Assembly: GCA_036500765.1 (NCBI GenBank)
Contig: DASYBM010000011.1
Location: 248,001-312,000, forward strand
Direction of reading: 5' to 3'
DNA from: Candidatus Sulfotelmatobacter sp.
GTDB taxonomy: Bacteria; Acidobacteriota; Terriglobia; Terriglobales; Acidobacteriaceae
Length of the DNA stretch: 64,000 nucleotides
The notes below the pieces were generated by a model, which was given only the letters and a program-made list of their open reading frames with translations, was not told where the DNA came from and made no database searches. This document shows, in pieces, positions 18,072 through 27,308 of this stretch; the stretch's first letter is position 1, and the number at the start of each line of letters is the position of its first letter. The translations under genes were made by a program, and so were the position numbers.

Positions 18072-19340
18072 CTACTGTGGCTTCGGTGGGGGTTGCGGTT
18101 CTCTCGGCGCTTGTGGATCCGCGGGGCCTGGCGATCCGTCGGCATCCGGTTGATTCGGATGGTCTGCCCGGTAACGTTCGAGTGATTGCTGCGATTTCTT
18201 GGCGGCTTCATCTTTAAGTTGCTGGTAGGTGGCCATCGCACTTCGTGCCTCATCAATGCGACGCAAGCGGCGATATGCAGTGCCGAGTTGATACCAGGCT
18301 TGCTCGACGACCTCCGGATCGGTGTCGGTCTTCACGGTAATCTCGAAATGCTTCGTGGCCGCTTCATCGTCGTGCAGGAGCATCTCAGCGCGTCCCAGAT
18401 TGTAATCCATGTGGATCAGCCCTGGTTTTTCCCGTTGAGCGGCTTCGATCAATTCTTTGCCCTTCGCTCCGTCGCCTTTTTCCACTTCAATGGCGCCTAG
18501 TTTGTATCGAGCCAGCACGTTGTGAGGATCGATCTCGAGTTCTTTCTCGAAGGCGGCTTCGGCCTCGGCGATCTTGTTCACAGCTCGATACTCCGATCCT
18601 AGTTCTTCGTGCAATCCGGGTTGCGTCGGGGCGAGCTTGACCGCAACTTCATACTCGGCAATCGCATCGGTGTGGCGCTCGGCTTCCGAGTTTGCCTGAG
18701 CGAGCACGCGGTGCACCAGCCACGAGCCGGAATTCAATTTGAACATCTCTGCGTAACTGTTCTTCGAAACCAGCAGGTGCGCGCGGCCACGATGATACAG
18801 AATGTCCTGGTCGTCTGGTTTCAATTTTGCTGCCCTGTCCAAAGCGTCGGCGGCCTCTTCCGGCTTGTCCTGCGCCAGACACACGACCCCCAGCCACATC
18901 CAGGCTGAGGCGTCTTTCGGATCGCTCACTGTTTCCCTGGCAATGGCGCTGTGAGCCTTTTCCAGGCGATTGAGCCGGAACTCTGTGATCCCGAGGAAGA
19001 GATTCGCGCCATGCAGATGCGGCTTGAGTGCAACTGCTTTCTCAAAACTGGCGATTGCTTCTTCATAGCGGCCGCGCTCTTCGTTGACCAGGCCAAGATT
19101 GAAGTGCGCCTCGGCGAAAGCGGGCGTCTGTTGAATCACCGCAGAGAAGCCTGAGGCGGCCGCATCCAAATCGCCTGCACGCATGGCATCCGTTGCGTGT
19201 TCGAATTGCGCCGAAGTTGCAGGCGCTTGCGACTGGAGCAACGACGGAGCGGCCACATGCGCTGCGCTTAATACCAATGCTGTAAGGAATCCGAGGGAGT
19301 TGAACAAATATTTTCGGATTTGAGGCAAAAGCATTTTCAT
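18072..19340 (-). CDS. Secreted tetratricopeptide-repeat protein
   Basis: A 422-residue protein, convergent with the preceding TPR gene (15 bp between stops). A signal peptide (about 1-35, ending near VAAPS) precedes at least nine TPR units, for example AIASFEKAVALKPHLHGANLFLG and AIAEYEVAVKLAPTQPGLHEELG. The C-terminus is proline- and glutamine-rich and low in complexity. It lies 100 bp downstream of the TonB-dependent receptor gene on the same strand, with a terminator hairpin between, so it is probably separately transcribed. It likely acts in the envelope with the receptor cluster; no enzyme motif is seen. Confidence 0.88.
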   Translation of the reverse strand: MKMLLPQIRKYLFNSLGFLTALVLSAAHVAAPSLLQSQAPATSAQFEHATDAMRAGDLDAAASGFSAVIQQTPAFAEAHFNLGLVNEERGRYEEAIASFEKAVALKPHLHGANLFLGITEFRLNRLEKAHSAIARETVSDPKDASAWMWLGVVCLAQDKPEEAADALDRAAKLKPDDQDILYHRGRAHLLVSKNSYAEMFKLNSGSWLVHRVLAQANSEAERHTDAIAEYEVAVKLAPTQPGLHEELGSEYRAVNKIAEAEAAFEKELEIDPHNVLARYKLGAIEVEKGDGAKGKELIEAAQREKPGLIHMDYNLGRAEMLLHDDEAATKHFEITVKTDTDPEVVEQAWYQLGTAYRRLRRIDEARSAMATYQQLKDEAAKKSQQSLERYRADHPNQPDADGSPGPADPQAPREPQPPPKPQ

Positions 19341-19370
19341 AAATTCAGAACAATTCTAAACTGCGCCAAA

Positions 19371-19398
19371 GGAAAAGGCTGGACGTGAGTCCAGCCTT
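19371..19398 (-). terminator. Rho-independent terminator after the TonB-dependent receptor gene
   Basis: Perfect 10-bp stem AAGGCTGGAC/GTCCAGCCTT with a 4-nt loop at 19375-19398. On the minus strand the stem is followed by TTTTCCTTT. It lies 43 bp past the receptor stop at 19441. Confidence 0.8.
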
Positions 19399-19440
19399 GA
19401 ATGCACCAGCCTTGAACGGACCAAGATGAACGAAAGGTAT

Positions 19441-22400
19441 TTAGAACTCGTAGCGCAGAGTCGCCTGAATCTGTCGCGGCTGATTAATGACGCCGTGACC
19501 GCCGTTTCCGGGTACGCCGAAGTAGCTGTCGCCGGGATTACCGTCGATAGCGCCGAAGACGTGCCGGTTGAAGGCATTGGGAATATCAAGTTTAAAGAGA
19601 ATATCCTGGCCTTCGCGTATAGTCGTTCGCTTAATGATGGAGAAATCTTCGTTCTTATAACCCGGACTGCGCCACCAGGAAACGACACTCGGAAGATTTC
19701 CGAAGACGTAACCGCCTCCGGCACTGAGCGACGCGGCACTAGGATCGATGTAGGCGGCGCAATTCACAGGCGTTGGATTAGTCGGACTAGCGGCGCTGGC
19801 GACGCCGTTATTAAAATTGCAGCCGCTGCTGCTCCATCCGCCCGAAAAGTTCGCGCTTCCGCCCGATACGCTCGTCAGTACGCGCCCGCCATTGGCATTC
19901 ACCTGGGCCGCAGGCGACCACGATCCGGTTCCAAACGGGCTTACGCCCCCGACGAGGCTGTAGCGATAGTTCCCGCCGCTGAATGGATTTGCGGTCGCAT
20001 ATTCGTTGATTACAGCGGGCGAGCCGCTCTGATAACGATGCGAACCGCTGATCTGCCATCCGCCCAGAACTTTGCTGGGTACGCCGTGGCTGAAGTGCCG
20101 CTTTCCCGGTCCAGCCGGCAACTCGTAAAGGTAGCTGACGACAAAGGCGTGGGGAATGTCCTGATAGCTGACTGCTTTTTCACCTCTGAGATTGTACGGG
20201 TTCTGCGCCCCGAAAACGTTCGAGTTGAAGCCTGTTTCGGTAGAGAACGAGGAGTCGGCGTCGGTGATGGTTTTGGAATAGGTATAGGACGCCAGCAGGT
20301 TCAGTCCGTTGCGGAAACGGCGCTCCAATTTGGTCTGCAAGGCATTGTAGGTGGACTGTCCCAGGTTCTCGAGGCAGCAGTTGGTCGTGATCGTGCCGTA
20401 CTGGGGGAACGGCCGCAGAAGCTGGCCAATCACATTCGATGAACTACCACTGCCCCAGCCCGGAGTGAACCAGGAAGGCACGCTGATTCCAAGCGAACTC
20501 AGAATTGCCGGCCCGTTGTTTCCATCGGAGCCGTCGACTTGGTATCCCAATGCCGTGCCGAGGCTATTGTATATTGGATTCGGAGTGTTGATCTGAGCCA
20601 GATTCGAACGCAGGCGCGTGCCATGTTGTCCGATATAACCGATGGCGAAGATCAAATCCGGGGCCAGTTGATGCTGGATTTCCAGGTCCCAATTTTGCAC
20701 CATGCCCGGACGCCCATAACTGGGGGCTACGTAGTACAGGCCGTTTTGCGTGAATGTATTCAGAGCCGGATCCTGCGCGTTGCTTGGGGGCGTATAGGAG
20801 GGGAAGCCCGAGTCCAGCGACTGCACCGGCGTGAAATGATCGGCGTTCTGAAAGTTCGGGCTGGCAGTGGTACCGCTGCTCAGGTTGCTTCCGAAATCAG
20901 AGTAAGTCAGCGGCGCATAGTAAATTGTGTACGCGCCACGGACGACTGTGTTCTTAACGAAATCCGGAGAGTATGCAAATCCAATGCGCGGACCGAAGTT
21001 CTTGAAATAGGTTTTAGCTCCGGTGGCGCCTTTGCCATAAATCAACGCTCCGGGTTGACCCGGGGTATCGGGATTGGTTGCAGTCAAAGACAGAACCGAT
21101 TGTGCACCGAGGGCTTCATGCCGTGGGGTTTCAATATCCCAGCGCAATCCCAGGTTGAGGGTGAGATTCGGACGAATCTTGAAATCGTCCTGGGCATAAA
21201 GCGCATAGTAGTTCTGTGCCCACCGGGAATAATGGGAGGCCACTTGCAGGCCTTCCTGGTCTGGCTGGCCCAGGAGGAAGCTGGCGAATGGGTCGCCGGT
21301 CAGCGACGAGTTGGGATTCTGACTGGGAGGCGTAAACGAAGTCTCGTAGCTCTGAAAGGTATAGGCAGGCGACGATGCCCCCGGAGACTCGACCGAATAC
21401 TGGTAAGACCTCCAATCAAAACCAAAACGGAACGCGTGTCGACCCTTGATCCATGACACGCTGTCGGCCAGGACCAGAGCGTTGGGAATCTGAAGAGTGT
21501 CGTTGTTGTCGCTCCAGTTGCTATACGAAGTGTTGTATTGCGCACCGTTGAAGTTGAACTGCGGAAAGGTCGGCCCGCTGGCTCCGCCGATGCCGAGAAC
21601 GCTCTCCCAGTCGGACCCATTTACGCTGGGCGCTTTGGCCGCTGTGTAGACGCGGTTTAACCCGACGGTCAGATGGTTCAGCACGGAAGGAGTGGCGATG
21701 TAGTCCCATCCCAGGCGGAAGTAATGCGTAAAGTAGTAGTTGTAATAATTATTGGGGGTGAGCGGCGCGGGCAAATCGTAGCTCAGCGCATTAAGAAAAT
21801 TCTGCTCGCGGCTGTGATAGGAAAAGAACAGCTTATTCTTCTCCGTAAGATTCTCATCAATCCGAAAGCTGGTCTGGGTGGTGACGATGCTTTCCGCGCC
21901 CGCCGGATTGAGGTAGTTCGCCTGCGTTCCGCCAACTCCGAGGCTGTTGGAAGTGCCGCCAAGATTCGCCTGCGGCAGATAACCCAGCGCTTTTTGCGCG
22001 ACAGCGCTGATGTTGGTGATTTTGTTTCCCGCAAACGGCAGGCGGCAAGTCTGCCCAGCGACCGTTTGCGTAGTCGAGGGGTCGAAAATCTGTCCCTGAA
22101 GAACTTGCTGCCCTGTGCAGGGATTAATGATCGGATTGTTGCTGCTGTCGACCAAGCCCGGACCCAGCAAGGCTGAAAAATCGCCGCCCCGCTCGGCAGT
22201 CGTGGGCAAGGTGAGCACGTCGTTGGTCAGCCCTTGACGCTTGCGAAACTGCTCCCAGGCAAAGAAGAAGAAAGTCTTGTCGTGCCCATTGTAGAGCCCT
22301 GGAATTCGCACTGGACCACCGAGCGACCCGCCAAAGTCGTTCTGGTGGTCCGCTGGCTTCGGCGTGATGGACTCCAGTGCCGCCATGTTCGTCGGATTGG

Positions 22401-23298
22401 CAGCATTCCAGGCGTTGATCTGGGCATTGTCGTACCGGGCCAGCGCATTGTTAAAATCGGTGTTCCACGAATTCGCGTCCAGAGCTTGATTGCGAAACAG
22501 ATCGAAGACGCTTCCATGATATTGATTCGTCCCCGACTTGGTAGTGAAGCTTTCGACACCGCCAGAAGTGTGGCCGAACTGCGCGGAGGGTGTGGAGGTT
22601 GTGACTTTGAACTCAGTCAAGGCTTCGACCGAAGGCGCTGTCTGGTCAAACGCACTGCCGGAGTCCGATCGCTGCACGCTGGCGCCGTCCAGCAGGATTT
22701 CGGAGCCGAAGTTTTGACCGCCGGAGATTTTGGTCTCGTAAACGCCGGCTGAGGCGTGGTCGCCGGCGGTGCCTTGCCCAATGGTTCCGGGCAGCAAGAA
22801 AATGAAGGTTTCAGGGGAGCGCACGAAGCTCTGTCCCGTGTTACCCAGCGATAAAGGCAGGTCGTGAATCTGTTTGTCCCCCACGACAGTGCCGATGTCG
22901 GAGCTGTCAGTCTGTACCGTAGGAGCGTCGGCGAGAACTGACACTTCCTCCTGCACGTTTCCGGGCTGGAGGGTGATGTTCAGGGAAGAGACGGTGTTGA
23001 TTTGGATTTCAACTCCCTTTTCCACCGCCATCTTGAAACCGCTGGCTTCGACGGTCACGTCATAGCGGCCAATGGCCAGATCGTTCACGCGATACCCGCC
23101 GGAGGACGACGAGGCCGTCTTATATACGCTGCCGGTGTCCACGCCCTTTAGTGTGACCGCCGCCCCGACCACTGCCGCGCCCGAACTGTCCAAAACCGAG
23201 CCCGCGATTGCTCCGCGGTCGGATTGAGCTACAGCCGTGTTCAGCGTAATGAAACTCAGAGCCCCCACCAACAATGCCGCGAACGACAGGGTCCGCAT
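19441..23298 (-). CDS. Oar-like TonB-dependent receptor with carboxypeptidase-regulatory-like domain
   Basis: Outer-membrane receptor of about 1285 residues. A signal peptide (MRTLSFAALLVGALSFITL..) ends near AVAQ, followed by a CarboxypepD_reg-like beta-sandwich (GAIAGSVLDSSGAAVVGAAV to GNVQEEVSV, about 28-115), a plug domain, and a long beta-barrel ending QIQATLRYEF with the terminal phenylalanine needed for BAM insertion. The frame opens further upstream to 23436, but the ATG at 23298 starts the signal peptide and has GGGGGG 6-11 bases upstream; ATG 23304 sits directly against that G tract. Such receptors import large substrates, often glycans, using TonB energy. The neighbouring GH30 and ASPIC genes support glycan use. 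Confidence 0.92.
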   Translation of the reverse strand: MRTLSFAALLVGALSFITLNTAVAQSDRGAIAGSVLDSSGAAVVGAAVTLKGVDTGSVYKTASSSSGGYRVNDLAIGRYDVTVEASGFKMAVEKGVEIQINTVSSLNITLQPGNVQEEVSVLADAPTVQTDSSDIGTVVGDKQIHDLPLSLGNTGQSFVRSPETFIFLLPGTIGQGTAGDHASAGVYETKISGGQNFGSEILLDGASVQRSDSGSAFDQTAPSVEALTEFKVTTSTPSAQFGHTSGGVESFTTKSGTNQYHGSVFDLFRNQALDANSWNTDFNNALARYDNAQINAWNAANPTNMAALESITPKPADHQNDFGGSLGGPVRIPGLYNGHDKTFFFFAWEQFRKRQGLTNDVLTLPTTAERGGDFSALLGPGLVDSSNNPIINPCTGQQVLQGQIFDPSTTQTVAGQTCRLPFAGNKITNISAVAQKALGYLPQANLGGTSNSLGVGGTQANYLNPAGAESIVTTQTSFRIDENLTEKNKLFFSYHSREQNFLNALSYDLPAPLTPNNYYNYYFTHYFRLGWDYIATPSVLNHLTVGLNRVYTAAKAPSVNGSDWESVLGIGGASGPTFPQFNFNGAQYNTSYSNWSDNNDTLQIPNALVLADSVSWIKGRHAFRFGFDWRSYQYSVESPGASSPAYTFQSYETSFTPPSQNPNSSLTGDPFASFLLGQPDQEGLQVASHYSRWAQNYYALYAQDDFKIRPNLTLNLGLRWDIETPRHEALGAQSVLSLTATNPDTPGQPGALIYGKGATGAKTYFKNFGPRIGFAYSPDFVKNTVVRGAYTIYYAPLTYSDFGSNLSSGTTASPNFQNADHFTPVQSLDSGFPSYTPPSNAQDPALNTFTQNGLYYVAPSYGRPGMVQNWDLEIQHQLAPDLIFAIGYIGQHGTRLRSNLAQINTPNPIYNSLGTALGYQVDGSDGNNGPAILSSLGISVPSWFTPGWGSGSSSNVIGQLLRPFPQYGTITTNCCLENLGQSTYNALQTKLERRFRNGLNLLASYTYSKTITDADSSFSTETGFNSNVFGAQNPYNLRGEKAVSYQDIPHAFVVSYLYELPAGPGKRHFSHGVPSKVLGGWQISGSHRYQSGSPAVINEYATANPFSGGNYRYSLVGGVSPFGTGSWSPAAQVNANGGRVLTSVSGGSANFSGGWSSSGCNFNNGVASAASPTNPTPVNCAAYIDPSAASLSAGGGYVFGNLPSVVSWWRSPGYKNEDFSIIKRTTIREGQDILFKLDIPNAFNRHVFGAIDGNPGDSYFGVPGNGGHGVINQPRQIQATLRYEF

Positions 23299-23717
23299 AC
23301 CCATCCCCCCAGAGAAACAAGAAAGTCGCCGACAAGGTTTGGGTAACCTGGTCTGTTGCCACACCGCAACAGACAGGTAACACGCCATGCCACCGACGAA
23401 AACGCGTCCGCCTAGTACAAAGCCACTAGTACCCAAATGTCAAGTAAAAGAATTTACGGAACCCGCGTTGCGACGGCATTTAAGCATTTAACTTTCCGAT
23501 TTGGGCGCGCTGATTGTGATCCACAGTCTGTGCAGAAGCTTGGCCGGTCGAAGTCTCTTGCTCAGAATGCTGAAGCTCGGCTACGAGAGTGCAGTTGGAC
23601 GAATTCTGGTGTTATTCTGCAACTCAGTTTCGACTGGAGTCGACCGGGCATCGCAGCGTGCAAGAAAACCGCCCATGCTTAGACCGGATTCCACCACCTT
23701 GCGGTGGGGAGCTGACC
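23299..23717. other. Divergent promoter region, TonB-dependent receptor / GH30
   Basis: About 420 bp between two divergently transcribed genes. It should hold both promoters. No repeat, structured RNA or convincing small gene was recognised. Confidence 0.5.
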
Positions 23718-25187
23718 ATGCATCCAGTTTTCTGGTCTCGGATCACCGTAGCTTGCTCGTTTCTTTCCATCTTGTTTTGCTGTTGTTTCTCGTGTTCCAA
23801 AGGCGGTGCTAACTCGGCGGTGGCCACGACGTCGGGGCCCACGGTGCAGGTGGTTGAGACCACTGGCGATCGCACCATGTTGTTGCTGGCCAAGCCCCGC
23901 GTCAGGTTCGGATCAGCCGCCTCCTCCGGTTTGGTCATCGCCGTCAATGACAGCACGAAGTATCAGCAAATGGACGGGTTCGGCGCATCGTTGACAGATT
24001 CTTCTGCCTGGCTCATTTCGAATAAACTCACCGCGGCACAACAAACTGCCTTATGGCAGAGCCTGTTTAGCCCGGCGGCAGGCATCGGCCTTAGCTTCCT
24101 CCGCCAGCCCATGGGTGCCAGCGATTTTTCGGCCAGCGGTAATTACAGTTACGATGACGTGCCTGCCGGACAGGCGGATCCCAATCTGGCCAGCTTTTCG
24201 ATCGCGCACGACACGGCCGACATCATCCCGCTTCTGAAGCAAGCCCTGGCGGTGAATCCCGATATCAAGGTTGTGGCTGTGCCATGGAGCCCACCAGCGT
24301 GGATGAAAGCTTCTGGCACGATGAATGGCGGCAGGATGAATACGGCGTACTTTCCCAGCCTGGCCCAGTATTTCGTGAAATTCGTCTTGGGATATCAGCA
24401 GGAAGGCATCCCGATTTATGCTGTTCTGCCGCAGAATGAACCTTTAAACACCAACCCCACATACCCGACTGAATATCTCGCTGCGACCGACGAAGCCGCA
24501 TTCATCGGCGGAGACCTGGGACGGGCATTCAAAGCGGCCGGATTGAGTGGTGTGAAGATTCTGGGCTACGACCACAACTGGGACCAGCCGTCTTATCCGG
24601 AGGCGCTGCTGGCGAACTCAACCGCGTCCAGTTACTTGGCGGGAACTGCGTTTCATTGCTACGCAGGGAATGTCAGCGCTCAATCCACGGTGGAGGCTGC
24701 CTATCCCAACAAGGGCATTTGGTTTACGGAATGCTCGGGGATCACAACGTCGGGTTTCGCAGCCGACTTGGTCTGGTACTCCGAGAATTTGATGATCGGA
24801 TCCACGCGTAATTGGTCTCGCAGCGTGTCCCTGTGGAATCTCGCTCTGGATCAAAACTCCGGACCGCATAGCGGCGGCTGTCCCAATTGCCGCGGAGTAG
24901 TGACGATTGACGATCATGTCTCGCCTTCCACGATCACCAACAATGTTGAATACTACGCGCTCGGGCATTTGGCCAAATTTGTGGTCGCAGGGGCATATCG
25001 CATCGATTCCAATACTTTCGGCCCCGGCAGTATTGAAGACGTTGCCTTTCAGAATCCCGATGGATCGATCGTTCTGCTGGTACTCAACTCGGGCACCAGC
25101 ACCACCAGCTTCACCGTCAGTTGGAACAACCAGAATTTCAGCTATAGCCTGCCCGCAGGTGGGGTCGCTACGTTTCAGTGGAAATGA
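23718..25187 (+). CDS. Glycoside hydrolase family 30 lipoprotein (glucosylceramidase-like)
   Basis: Exported enzyme of 489 residues. The N-terminus has a hydrophobic signal and cysteine-rich lipobox-like region (LFCCCFSCSKGG), so it is probably a lipoprotein. The GH30 TIM-barrel plus beta-domain fold is indicated by YQQMDGFGASLTDSSAW near the start, the acid/base glutamate in LPQNEPLNTNP and the nucleophile glutamate in GIWFTECSG. The C-terminal beta domain ends FSYSLPAGGVATFQWK. GH30 enzymes cut beta-glucosyl, beta-xylosyl or beta-1,6-glucan linkages; the exact specificity is unknown. The start at 23718 has GGGGAG seven bases upstream; the longer frame from 23589 is rejected because it lacks a signal at its N-terminus. 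Confidence 0.9.
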   Translation: MHPVFWSRITVACSFLSILFCCCFSCSKGGANSAVATTSGPTVQVVETTGDRTMLLLAKPRVRFGSAASSGLVIAVNDSTKYQQMDGFGASLTDSSAWLISNKLTAAQQTALWQSLFSPAAGIGLSFLRQPMGASDFSASGNYSYDDVPAGQADPNLASFSIAHDTADIIPLLKQALAVNPDIKVVAVPWSPPAWMKASGTMNGGRMNTAYFPSLAQYFVKFVLGYQQEGIPIYAVLPQNEPLNTNPTYPTEYLAATDEAAFIGGDLGRAFKAAGLSGVKILGYDHNWDQPSYPEALLANSTASSYLAGTAFHCYAGNVSAQSTVEAAYPNKGIWFTECSGITTSGFAADLVWYSENLMIGSTRNWSRSVSLWNLALDQNSGPHSGGCPNCRGVVTIDDHVSPSTITNNVEYYALGHLAKFVVAGAYRIDSNTFGPGSIEDVAFQNPDGSIVLLVLNSGTSTTSFTVSWNNQNFSYSLPAGGVATFQWK

Positions 25188-25296
25188 GCTTCAGTCTTTG
25201 AGAAGCCACCAGTATCGATGACAGCCCAGAAGAGCGAGTGCAGACGATATCCAACTTAGGAGCAAGTTCATTCTGATGCGCTAGAAATAGCCACAG

Positions 25297-26259
25297 TTAC
25301 TGCGCCGGTGTGATCGTGATGTTCCGAAAGGCAACGTGTCCGGTCTCGCTTCCCTGAAGGTAAATGGGGCCTGGTAAGCCCTCACGACTGTCCAAAGCAC
25401 CGCCGGTGATGCCGGGGATCTCCTGCTTATCGATAATCGTCTGCCCATTCTGCACCACTGTAATCATTCGCCCTACCAAAGTAATGTCATAGCTCTGCCA
25501 CTCTCCTGGCCTCCGCGGTTGTTCCGGCGAGGCGGCGATGAAGCCATAGATACCCCCGGTGCGCATGGTCGGCCCCTCTGGTTCAGGATCATCCTCAATT
25601 TGGAGTTCGTATCGACCACGCAGGTAGACACCGCTGTTCGACCCGCGTGCACAATTGAATTCAACATGTAACTTGAAATCGTTGAATTTCGCATTAGAAA
25701 TCAATTCAGGCCCGTGCCCGGGACTGACCAGGGTTCCGTCTTCAACCTTCCATGGTGCAGTTGCGTTGGGATCGCTCGGCATCCACCCGGACAGGTCCTT
25801 GCCGTTGAACAACGACATTGGCCTCCCCCATTTCGGCGCGCTCGTTCTCACTAGGCCAGGTGCTCTGAGACCCGTCCATTGCCATTGCGTACCGTCAGGC
25901 CCGGTCGTCGTTCCGGCCAAGGTGTTGCCAGACAGCTTGCCCTCGAACACCATGTCGTCTTTTCTTTCTTCCTCCTCCTTCGGCGAAACGAATGTGATGC
26001 GATCGTTTGAGACCTCAACTTTCGGAAGGTCCCGGGCGTGTCCCCAACGACTCACCAGTCGCGCTTTGAAATGTCCCTCTTCCCGAGTGATTTCCAACCA
26101 GGAGGGGGCCTCGCGCTGCGGAGTCTTAAGGGTTAAATCCCACCGACCGAGAAACGATTGGCCACTGCTCTGAGAAGGATTCTCGGCCGCGCCATAAAAT
26201 GGCAGCAAAATCATAAGGATCAAAATTGCAAACACCAACACTTTTGGCCGAGCAGTCAT
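25297..26259 (-). CDS. DUF1080 (3-keto-disaccharide hydrolase domain) secreted protein
   Basis: A 320-residue secreted protein. The signal peptide (VLVFAILILMILLPFYGAA) is followed by a region of unknown fold (about 35-140) and then the DUF1080 domain, a concanavalin-like sandwich. Family landmarks are MSLFNGKDLSGWM, GTLVSPGHGPELIS, FNCARGSNSGVYLRGRYE and the ending HVAFRNITITPAQ. Members include 3-keto-glycoside hydrolases in Bacteroidetes and Planctomycetes. The start has GAGG upstream at good spacing. It lies beside the GH30 gene, convergent, which suits a role in carbohydrate use. Confidence 0.85.
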   Translation of the reverse strand: MTARPKVLVFAILILMILLPFYGAAENPSQSSGQSFLGRWDLTLKTPQREAPSWLEITREEGHFKARLVSRWGHARDLPKVEVSNDRITFVSPKEEEERKDDMVFEGKLSGNTLAGTTTGPDGTQWQWTGLRAPGLVRTSAPKWGRPMSLFNGKDLSGWMPSDPNATAPWKVEDGTLVSPGHGPELISNAKFNDFKLHVEFNCARGSNSGVYLRGRYELQIEDDPEPEGPTMRTGGIYGFIAASPEQPRRPGEWQSYDITLVGRMITVVQNGQTIIDKQEIPGITGGALDSREGLPGPIYLQGSETGHVAFRNITITPAQ

Positions 26260-26470
26260 ATGTTCGCCTCTGGTTCAGCGAGTATTTGGCCATAAGATCA
26301 TCGCAATCACAATAAGAATCTGGCGCTCGCATCTTGGGATGTGCATCTGGGGAAGAGTTGGTATATTCATGTGCCGAGGAGAGAAAGCTATGAATTTCGA
26401 TCGCTGTACCAAGTCCATGTACAGCAAATGCTGACCTCCGGCTGCATGTCCCACGCACGAGGGCCGAACC

Positions 26471-26941
26471 ATGATGCAGGTGCACGACGAACTGCTCCAC
26501 GAATTTCAGGAGTTTGCGAAAACCGCTACCACAGCTCAATCCGTCATGGAGCGGATCTGCCAGCGGCTGCACGAAAAGATGACACGCTACAACTGGGTAG
26601 GTTTTTACCTGGTGGATCCGGCGGACGATGGCGTCTTGGTGGTTGGGGCTTACGTCGGAAGCTTTACGCCTAACTCGCGGATTCCCCTTAACGCCGGCCT
26701 CTGCGGTGCCGCGGCTAGAACCGGGGAATCCGTGGTCGTTGACGACGTCACCAAAGATCCGCGTTATCTGGCGGGATCGCCGCTGGTGAAGAGCGAGATT
26801 GTCGTTCCCATCGTGGTGAAGAACAAACTCGCCGCAGAACTTGATGTCGAGAGTTATTTTAGTGGCGCATTCGGGCCGAAAGAAAAGGATTTTGTCGAAG
26901 CCTGCGCCGACGTGGTCGCACAATATTTGGCGAAAAAATGA
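26471..26941 (+). CDS. GAF-domain protein, related to free-methionine-R-sulfoxide reductases
   Basis: A 156-residue single GAF domain. The sequence follows the fRMsr/YebR pattern (RYNWVGFYLVDP, then VGAYVGSF, then IPLNAGLCGAAARTGESVVVDDV, SEIVVPIV). Of the three cysteines used by fRMsr enzymes only the one in GLCG is seen; the positions of the other two hold other residues. It may therefore be a ligand-binding GAF protein rather than a reductase. The gene stands alone between DUF1080 and a small basic-protein gene. Two consecutive ATGs are available; the first is used. Confidence 0.75.
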   Translation: MMQVHDELLHEFQEFAKTATTAQSVMERICQRLHEKMTRYNWVGFYLVDPADDGVLVVGAYVGSFTPNSRIPLNAGLCGAAARTGESVVVDDVTKDPRYLAGSPLVKSEIVVPIVVKNKLAAELDVESYFSGAFGPKEKDFVEACADVVAQYLAKK

Positions 26942-27107
26942 CGCGTGGAGAGCGAAATGCACTTCGCGGATGCCAGTTCCGGTATCAACGATGCTCGGCG
27001 CCTCGTTGACAGTTCTTTCGGACTCCGTTCCAATAGATCAGTGGATTTAACCTGGGAATTTCGCCCGCAGGTTCGAACCCACGATTTCTAGATTTCAGGA
27101 GGCCTGA

Positions 27108-27281
27108 ATGTCAGCACCCAGTCGCCGACCAGAGATTCGGCGGCGCCGTACCCGTAGAGAAAAAATTGTCCAGTTGCGCAAGCGCCTGGCCGCCGCCAAA
27201 ACCGATGCCGACCGTACCCGCATCACGGCCAAGCTCCACAAACTCTCCATCCTCTCGCCGGGCCAGCCTTTGGTGAAATAG
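27108..27281 (+). CDS. Small basic protein (DUF6800-like), 57 residues
   Basis: A very basic 57-residue protein, beginning MSAPSRRPEIRRRRTRREK and continuing with a helical stretch VQLRKRLAAAKTDADRTRI. A perfect AGGAGG lies five bases before the ATG, which strongly supports translation. The pattern (arginine-rich start, then an Ala/Lys/Arg helix) resembles small proteins annotated as DUF6800 in Planctomycetes and Acidobacteria, from memory. The function is unknown; the charge suggests nucleic-acid or ribosome binding. It is convergent with the glycosyltransferase gene at 27309. Confidence 0.7.
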   Translation: MSAPSRRPEIRRRRTRREKIVQLRKRLAAAKTDADRTRITAKLHKLSILSPGQPLVK

Positions 27282-27308
27282 GGGGCGGGCGGTGGCAATG
27301 TCGACGCT

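Noticed and set aside
27060-27092. GGTTCGAACCC stretch resembling the T arm of a tRNA
   Set aside because: The surrounding bases do not form a T stem, anticodon arm or acceptor stem on either strand.
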